Shown here: one piece after another, positions 58,356 through 64,000 of the stretch
Numbering within the stretch: position 1 is the stretch's first letter
Layout: every line of letters begins with the position of its first letter
From: Stentor roeselii
Taxonomy: Eukaryota > Ciliophora > Heterotrichea > Heterotrichida > Stentoridae
Assembly: GCA_006503475.1 (NCBI GenBank)
Contig: RSEH01000249.1
Location: forward strand, 1 to 64,000
Length of the DNA stretch: 64,000 nt
Direction of reading: 5' to 3'
Position numbers and translations under genes: made by a program
Notes under the pieces: generated by a model
What the model was told of the DNA's origin: nothing
The model's input: only the letters and a program-made list of their open reading frames with translations
Databases searched by the model: none

Positions 58356-59183
58356 ATGAAAAAAAAGTCATCAACATCAGTCCCTACGTCGTTCCTTCAA
58401 AAGACCTTTGACATGCTCTCCGAGTCTTCCTTATCAGGTACAGTCTCATGGAGTGAAGACGGTAGTGAGTTCATCATTTACAACACAAATGAATTCAGCG
58501 AAAAAATTCTGCCTCTTTACTTCAAACACAGCAACTTCGCGAGTTTCATCCGACAACTGAACATGTACGACTTTCACAAGCTGCGAACAACGAGTCAAGA
58601 ACATATTTACAAGCATCCGAAGTTCATACGTGATCACCCTGAATACCTCAAAGATATTCATCGGAAAACTCCTGATAATACCTGGCCTTTAGCTACCCGT
58701 AGTCAGATAAAACAACCTGAAATGACTCCTGTTATTAATAAACTGGTTCAGATGCATCAGACTAATATCAGGTATCATAATCAAATCACTTGTCTTGAAG
58801 ATAAAGTCACTGATTTGACTAAACAGAATAAAATGCTTAATGATCAACTTATTGAAAATCAGGATCGCATGAAAAATATTGAAAAGGCTTTGATGTTTTT
58901 TGCTAGTTGTATGAAGGGAAACTCAAATACAGAAGAATTCGGTCGAATGCCAGTTCTCTTCGACAACATGCTTCAATTAACAGAAAACGGTACCGCCTAC
59001 AAGAAACCAAAAATCGAAGAAGACTTCCTTCACAGTCCACTAGAGTTATCCGGATTCGACGACGACCTTCAACTATCCCCAAGATCTCGAAGAGGATACA
59101 GCATAAACGAAATGGACAGTTGCGACCAAGGCCTGGACAGACATTCAGACGTAGACAAACTGGATTTCTTACTTGAGCACTAA
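58356..59183 (+). CDS. Heat-shock transcription factor (HSF)
   Basis: A 275-residue protein. Residues ~10-110 are an HSF DNA-binding domain: FLQKTFDMLSES, VSWSEDGSEFIIYNTNEFSE, ILPLYFKHSNFASFIRQLNM with the recognition helix, YDFHKLR, and FIRDHPEYLKDIHRK. A coiled coil at ~130-190 (ITCLEDKVTDLTKQNKMLND) matches the trimerisation heptads. The C-terminal ~85 residues are acidic and may activate transcription. HSFs bind nGAAn arrays and induce chaperone genes under heat or proteotoxic stress. The length is short for the family. The next gene starts 45 bp downstream on the same strand. Confidence 0.93.
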   Translation: MKKKSSTSVPTSFLQKTFDMLSESSLSGTVSWSEDGSEFIIYNTNEFSEKILPLYFKHSNFASFIRQLNMYDFHKLRTTSQEHIYKHPKFIRDHPEYLKDIHRKTPDNTWPLATRSQIKQPEMTPVINKLVQMHQTNIRYHNQITCLEDKVTDLTKQNKMLNDQLIENQDRMKNIEKALMFFASCMKGNSNTEEFGRMPVLFDNMLQLTENGTAYKKPKIEEDFLHSPLELSGFDDDLQLSPRSRRGYSINEMDSCDQGLDRHSDVDKLDFLLEH

Positions 59184-59228
59184 TAGTTAACCCAATTAAA
59201 TAAGCGCCTTCTTCCATCTATTTTTAAG

Positions 59229-61820
59229 ATGGACATGCTGAAAAGTAAAGAAGGACTCGCAGAAGAAGTCAAGTCACTTCGATCAAAACTCCAGTCATCA
59301 AGAGAGCAAAACTCAGTCCTCAGTGACCAGCTCCTGCTTCTTCAAAAAGAATGCAAAAACCTGCTAAACTCAATTTCTGGATACGAAGAGACTAACCATA
59401 AACTTTCAACACAAGTTGCAAGACTTAACGAGAAAAACATTCATTTGAAGAAAAAGCTGAAACAGGCAGTTACAGCTTGTGCTGATATAAAAAAACAGGC
59501 AGAAAGTTACATTTCATCAATTCAGTCAAGGTTCTACGAACAAATGTCTCGAATGCGTTCACGTCCTGGAGAAGACTCAGAAGGTTCCTTTTCAGCTTTT
59601 AACCATTCAAGTCCTTTCAAGTACGACAGTCCTGCGATTTCAGTCTCAGAACGTGAAAATGACTCATCAATAGCGAGATTTGACTCAGAAGAGATAATCA
59701 TGGCATATACACAAGAAATCAGAGACAAACAAACTGAAATCTCAGCTTTGACTAAATCTCTTGAAACTAAAACAATTGACTTGGAAAATTTCAAGATGAA
59801 CATGAAGACTCTTAGAGATAACTTCGAGAAAAGAATGGCTGAGAAGGAAAAAAGTGTCGCGAGTCTTCAGCAGGAGGTGAGAGTCTTGCATGATGAAATC
59901 AGTTCTTTGAGGAAAGAACCCAGGTCTAATGAAGAAAAAGAAGTCTTTTCCAGGTCTGTCAGTGAAGATTATGTCGGCCAGGTTGAAGTACTTCAGAATA
60001 AACTAGCGAATCAAAGCAAGAAGTTTGAGAACTATATAAGGACTATCGCTAATTTAGAGAAACAGGTTCAGTTACAGATGATTCGCGCTTCTGAACTGGA
60101 AAATAATCTCAAGTCTTCAACGGATTCACTTCAAGGTTTAGAACAAGAAAAAGCCTCTGTTGCTGCAGCACTTTTGGCTTCAGAGGCACGAGTTAATGAA
60201 CTGGAATCGTTAAAAATACAGCAGGCGAAAGTCATCAATGACCAGTCTGCACGACTTTCAACTTCTAGACATATGGACGAGACACAAGCCGTCAGTTATC
60301 TGAAAAGAACCATCGAAGGACTTGAAGACGACAACAAGAAATTAATCGAAGCAAATTCTTACATTCAGAACTATGCTGATTCTATTAAAAAAAGTAAAGA
60401 TTCTGAAATACTTGCATTGAAACTTGAATTGTCTAAAACACAAGAAGACTCTCCTGCACTTAACAAGTCTTTATCTGAAAATAAAGAAAATCCTTATAAT
60501 GAAGTTATTCTTTTTTGTGTACAGACTTTAGAGGAAAGTGAACCAAATGCTTTGAAAGAAAGACTGAAAAGTCTTCTTAGGTCTCGACAAGATAATGTTG
60601 AAGACGCTCGTCATGAAATTGTGAGTGTTTTTAAAGAATTTTCGAATAAGAACTTGACGCTTATAGCCAAGATCTCTAATGCGATGCAGAAAGTTAATGA
60701 AAGACTTGGTGATTTTTTGCTTAAACTTGGAAATAAAGTTGTTTTAAGTGGATTTAAGGAAAGGTTTCAAGTTAATCAAATCAGGTCTTATGAAATCACT
60801 ACTGTCAATGAATGCTCGGAAAAAGAAGACGAGTCTTTTGAGGAGGATAGTCTTGAAATTAAACTTGAACAAAGCGCAAGAAGGATAAAAGAATTGAACT
60901 CTGAAGTTAGTATGGTCAAGGATTTACTTGAACAGAAAGATGACTTGATTCATGACTTGGAATTGAAAAGTGATAGGTTTAGGATTGATAAGGAAAAGAG
61001 ACAGAAGGAAAATAATGAACTTCATATGAAAATTGCTGAACTTGAAAATGAACTTAGGACTAATAAAGAAGTTTTTGAAATCGCTGATAAGAAAAAAACG
61101 GCGATGATTAATACTTTAGAGAATCGCATTAGTAATATGAAAAAGGAGATGGAAGTTCAGAAAAGTGCTATCATTTCTGAGAAGGAGGAGTTGTTTGACC
61201 ACATAATCCGAATCGAGCAAGAAAGCAAAACCCAGACCTCCTGGTTCCGTTCCCAGCTCGACGAGTTAAAATCCAAGCAAAAGTCCTACGAAAGCATCCT
61301 AGAAAGCATTGAGTCCTTCCTCGGAAACGACTTCAACGGTGACCACTTAGAGTCAATAAAAAACATCACATCGAAAAAGAGAAGAAATTCATTTTCCTTT
61401 AAAATCTTCCGAAAGTCCAGCACGAAGTCCGAAAGCGGTTCAAAAAACGGAACCCCGACAGGTTCAGAGGTTTTATCGCCAAGTGCAAGTGGCACTGCTT
61501 CAGTCGATTACATGAAAATTCACAAAGCTCTTGAACAGGAAAAATTGCATAATTTGATGCATGTTCAACAAATTGAAGCTTTGAGGGAAAATATTCGACA
61601 TCTGGAATATGAAAATTCAAGAAATACTGATAATAAGATTTATCAGAATTTAAGGAATCTTGTTATTGAAATTTTGAAAATGCTTCCGGTTATGTATGTT
61701 GTATATAGGAATGAAGGTGTTGAAAGGAAGATTCAAATTGTTATGGCTTTGTTGTGGCTTAGCTCTGAGGAAAAACTTGAGATTGATCATAGGAGGGCTA
61801 GGGGAAGGGATTCGGTATAG
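59229..61820 (+). CDS. Long coiled-coil protein with C-terminal GRIP-like segment (golgin-like)
   Basis: An 863-residue protein, coiled coil over nearly its whole length (LRSKLQSSREQNSVLSDQLL, then many heptads to ~770), broken by Ser-rich linkers near 115-140 and 720-755. The C-terminal ~45 residues (NLRNLVIEILKM, ERKIQIVMALLWLSSEEK) resemble the GRIP/GRAB domain of golgins, in which a YLKNV-type helix is followed by ...LLxLSPEE and binds Arl/Arf GTPases at the Golgi. I infer a Golgi tether. The GRIP match is by eye and could be coincidental; otherwise it is an unassigned coiled-coil protein. It ends 28 bp from the stop of the convergent ELAPOR-like gene. Confidence 0.7.
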   Translation: MDMLKSKEGLAEEVKSLRSKLQSSREQNSVLSDQLLLLQKECKNLLNSISGYEETNHKLSTQVARLNEKNIHLKKKLKQAVTACADIKKQAESYISSIQSRFYEQMSRMRSRPGEDSEGSFSAFNHSSPFKYDSPAISVSERENDSSIARFDSEEIIMAYTQEIRDKQTEISALTKSLETKTIDLENFKMNMKTLRDNFEKRMAEKEKSVASLQQEVRVLHDEISSLRKEPRSNEEKEVFSRSVSEDYVGQVEVLQNKLANQSKKFENYIRTIANLEKQVQLQMIRASELENNLKSSTDSLQGLEQEKASVAAALLASEARVNELESLKIQQAKVINDQSARLSTSRHMDETQAVSYLKRTIEGLEDDNKKLIEANSYIQNYADSIKKSKDSEILALKLELSKTQEDSPALNKSLSENKENPYNEVILFCVQTLEESEPNALKERLKSLLRSRQDNVEDARHEIVSVFKEFSNKNLTLIAKISNAMQKVNERLGDFLLKLGNKVVLSGFKERFQVNQIRSYEITTVNECSEKEDESFEEDSLEIKLEQSARRIKELNSEVSMVKDLLEQKDDLIHDLELKSDRFRIDKEKRQKENNELHMKIAELENELRTNKEVFEIADKKKTAMINTLENRISNMKKEMEVQKSAIISEKEELFDHIIRIEQESKTQTSWFRSQLDELKSKQKSYESILESIESFLGNDFNGDHLESIKNITSKKRRNSFSFKIFRKSSTKSESGSKNGTPTGSEVLSPSASGTASVDYMKIHKALEQEKLHNLMHVQQIEALRENIRHLEYENSRNTDNKIYQNLRNLVIEILKMLPVMYVVYRNEGVERKIQIVMALLWLSSEEKLEIDHRRARGRDSV

Positions 61821-61848
61821 ATAGATTTATTCTAATCTTTAATATAGT

Positions 61849-64000
61849 CTAAACCTTATCTGAGATTTCTTGAAGCCGATCATATCCTCTCTTGTACTTA
61901 CAGTACACTAAAACACTAATAACCACAAGAACAATCAGCAATCCAAGCAAGCTAAACCCAACAATCATAGGCCATTCATAAATGATCTCATCAAGAACCG
62001 AGCATTCTTCATTCCATTCAATAGTTTCATCATAAGGCAAAATACAACTTTCAGTTTCCACTTTTTTAACAGTCCTGACTCCATCAACGCATTGACTTTT
62101 GACAGCTTTCATCTGATGATACATACAAATAGGACATCCGTACTTAGTAACCCATTTGAACTTATACTGACATTCATCTTCTGATTCAAAAGCAGGCCAC
62201 CCGATGCCAGTTGACTTATCACATAAAAAATCGATTTGAGCGTTATAATTAATAGTATCCACACATTCATCACCAAGGGAATACTTGACAGAAAAGCCAT
62301 TTTTGATAGTTTTCACTTGAGAAACGACTTTTCCAAGACTATGAATTCTTTTCTTGACCACACATTGATCGACGTCCTGACTTTCAGTGACAAAAAACGC
62401 GAAAGATGTTGAATTAGAAGAGACGTACTCCCCGTAAGGCAGTTCTAAATGAGAAGGGTTAAGGACAGAGATATAAAAGTCTTTTTTATATCCAGGAAGA
62501 GGTCCGTAGAAGGTTTGATGACAGTAAAGTTTCGCACTCGGCATGTTGCAGATGCCTCCGACGTAGACCCCTTCATTTATTCCAGTGCCTGTGATGTTTT
62601 CGATGAAGTAACTTGAAGAGTTGAAATAAACGTAACTGATTCCGATGCAATTCGTTCTTTCTTTATTTGATTGTGTACCGGTTGGACATCTGATGCATTT
62701 AGAACCTTGAAGGTTGGAATAGAAATTCACTGAACATTCAACGCATTTGTTTTTTTCGAGGTTTGAACTTGTTCCGGCTGGGCAAGGTGTGCAGACTGAT
62801 TGACCCTCTTCGCTTATGGAGCCGTCTTCACATTCAATGCATCTTGCAGCTGCACCTTCGTCTGATCCGTGAATTTTTATGGAATATATACGGAGTTCTT
62901 CTTGCTTTCCTAGGATATTCCAGTAAACTAACTGCACGTAATGAGATCCTTTGTTTAAATATATGTATGATGGCGACCTATTCGAGCTATTCCAAGTCTC
63001 ATAAAACTCTCTATCAACATAAACATCTAAAAATCCATTCGCATCTGTAACAAACCGATAATCAACTTTAACAAATCCAAAATTTCCTTCAATTTTCACA
63101 TATCTATTAAGAAATATTTCCGAATCCCGATGTTTATTAAGTCCAGTAGTAAGATACGAAGTAGCAGGTATCCATCCACTTGAATGAAGACAAAGTGATC
63201 CATCATATTTCAAGCAATAAGTTGAGAATTTCTCAGGAATATCAGACCAATCAGTGATATTCAGCTGTCGTCTTGCGTATCTTCCTGCCGAGCAGTTGTT
63301 GCATTGATCCATGCCGGACTCTAAAAAAGACCCAGGGGGACAAGCCTGACACGAGATGCTTCCTGAGAAGTTTTGAGTCAAGTACCCCGGCTTGCAAGGC
63401 TCACAGTCGACTTGGCTTGACTCCGGCAAGGGGGGAGCATTGGCGACATCACAGAAGATAGGGTCTCGGTAGACATAAGACTTTTCCCGTTTTCCATTTT
63501 GACAAGAGGAATAAATTGGTTTGTAGTCGTTTTCACTGCAAGGGTATTTTGGAAGACAGGCTTCGAGACTGGCAGCGCCTTTGTATGAATAGGTGTTGTT
63601 TGGACACTTGGTACATACGTCGTCTTTTAGGTATTCGTTGAAGTCGCAGGTACCGCAGGTTGTGGATCCGTGATTGTTGCCTCCGTATGGGCACTTGTAG
63701 CATTCGCTGTCTGAGAATTTTGTTCCTACGACTTGAACGTGAGCGATGTAGGCCTTTGGGTAGGGGATGTCATCGATTCTTTGTGTCAGGTAGTCGACTG
63801 ACACTTCATGAGTCCCAACTTCTAAAGAAACAACAAAAGTCTTCCAATTTGACTGGTCAATTTCGTTGTCTTCTAAGATTCTTTCATTGTTTTTCGCGAT
63901 CATGAATGTACCCACTCGTCTTCCGTTTAGCCGCACTGTGTCTTTTCGGTATTTTAATGAAAAGTTCCCTGGCTTCACCAGCTTCATGCTGAATGTTAAA
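61849..64000 (-). CDS. ELAPOR/EIG121-like type I membrane protein (partial, 5' end outside window)
   Basis: The frame is open to the right window edge; an ATG at 63987 is internal, so the N-terminus and signal peptide are missing. The visible ~717 residues show cysteine-rich GFR-like repeats (CxxCPxGT units such as CPPGSFLESGMDQC and CPAGTSSNLEKNKC). An MRH (mannose-6-phosphate receptor homology)-like region follows at ~470-640, ending in DECQYKFKWVTKYGCPIC. A single transmembrane helix (WPMIVGFSLLGLLIVLVVIS) and a short basic cytosolic tail close the protein. The order matches the ELAPOR1/EIG121 family, linked in animals to the trans-Golgi and endosome/autophagy system. Function in ciliates is not known. 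Confidence 0.85.
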   Translation of the reverse strand, partial: LTFSMKLVKPGNFSLKYRKDTVRLNGRRVGTFMIAKNNERILEDNEIDQSNWKTFVVSLEVGTHEVSVDYLTQRIDDIPYPKAYIAHVQVVGTKFSDSECYKCPYGGNNHGSTTCGTCDFNEYLKDDVCTKCPNNTYSYKGAASLEACLPKYPCSENDYKPIYSSCQNGKREKSYVYRDPIFCDVANAPPLPESSQVDCEPCKPGYLTQNFSGSISCQACPPGSFLESGMDQCNNCSAGRYARRQLNITDWSDIPEKFSTYCLKYDGSLCLHSSGWIPATSYLTTGLNKHRDSEIFLNRYVKIEGNFGFVKVDYRFVTDANGFLDVYVDREFYETWNSSNRSPSYIYLNKGSHYVQLVYWNILGKQEELRIYSIKIHGSDEGAAARCIECEDGSISEEGQSVCTPCPAGTSSNLEKNKCVECSVNFYSNLQGSKCIRCPTGTQSNKERTNCIGISYVYFNSSSYFIENITGTGINEGVYVGGICNMPSAKLYCHQTFYGPLPGYKKDFYISVLNPSHLELPYGEYVSSNSTSFAFFVTESQDVDQCVVKKRIHSLGKVVSQVKTIKNGFSVKYSLGDECVDTINYNAQIDFLCDKSTGIGWPAFESEDECQYKFKWVTKYGCPICMYHQMKAVKSQCVDGVRTVKKVETESCILPYDETIEWNEECSVLDEIIYEWPMIVGFSLLGLLIVLVVISVLVYCKYKRGYDRLQEISDKV

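Noticed and set aside
1-64000. Mobile elements, virus-like elements, CRISPR arrays, rRNA.
   Set aside because: No transposase, reverse transcriptase, capsid or integrase motif, no terminal repeats, no regular spacer array and no rRNA-like sequence seen in any frame or on either strand.

Overview
The window looks like a piece of the macronuclear genome of a heterotrich ciliate, most likely Stentor or a close relative. Three observations support this. Genes are packed extremely tightly, with neighbours 0 to 50 bases apart in many places. TAA, TAG and TGA are all used as ordinary stops, so the code is standard, unlike Tetrahymena, Paramecium or Blepharisma. Genes are interrupted by spliceosomal-type introns of exactly 15 nt. 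I find eight of these (4086-4100, 34771-34785, 34798-34812, 41532-41546, 41807-41821, 43638-43652, 51608-51622, 52986-53000). All begin GTA, end AG and have an A at position 10. Tiny 15-16 nt introns with a standard code are an established hallmark of Stentor. The assignment is an inference from gene structure and composition; no search was possible.

Layout, left to right. 1-7919: a partial Kelch protein with a Ser/Lys repeat tail, a Skp1-like ubiquitin ligase subunit, an MFS transporter starting 12 bp from it, mitochondrial dihydrolipoamide dehydrogenase and a small CFAP97-like protein. 9117-9494: a three-finger C2H2 protein whose close paralogue lies at 54586-54963. 11422-25829: two giant paralogues (1918 and 1810 aa) that join about two dozen WD40 repeats to a TRP/polycystin-type six-helix cation channel, with an M1 aminopeptidase gene between them. 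26082-35192: an FCP/SCP-type phosphatase overlapping APC10, a PH-like plus CAMK-like kinase, SPEF2 (central-pair protein), a RING-CH/FHA protein, and a DUSP-USP protein that has lost its catalytic Cys and His. 35602-44283: coiled-coil and armadillo proteins, a tiny acylation-motif protein, a CDKL kinase and a myristoylation-motif MORN protein. 44626-48170: two tandem cysteine-dioxygenase-like cupins. 49153-53929: four coiled-coil or basic proteins of unknown function. 55831-64000: Tim23, a proline-rich UBA-like protein, a heat-shock factor, a golgin-like coiled coil and a partial ELAPOR/MRH-type membrane protein.

There is no operon logic as in bacteria, but several themes recur: cilium or flagellum genes (SPEF2, CDKL, possibly CFAP97-like and MORN), ubiquitin and cell-cycle genes (Skp1, APC10, DUSP-USP, RING-CH) and mitochondrial genes (DLD, Tim23). 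I saw no transposon, virus-like element, CRISPR array, rRNA or convincing tRNA. The most unusual content is the WD40-channel fusion family, the 15-nt introns (including one hidden in frame inside a kinase glycine loop and a 12-nt micro-exon between two introns), zero-spacing gene junctions, and a strand-composition pattern that marks gene flanks and also alternates in blocks inside genes.
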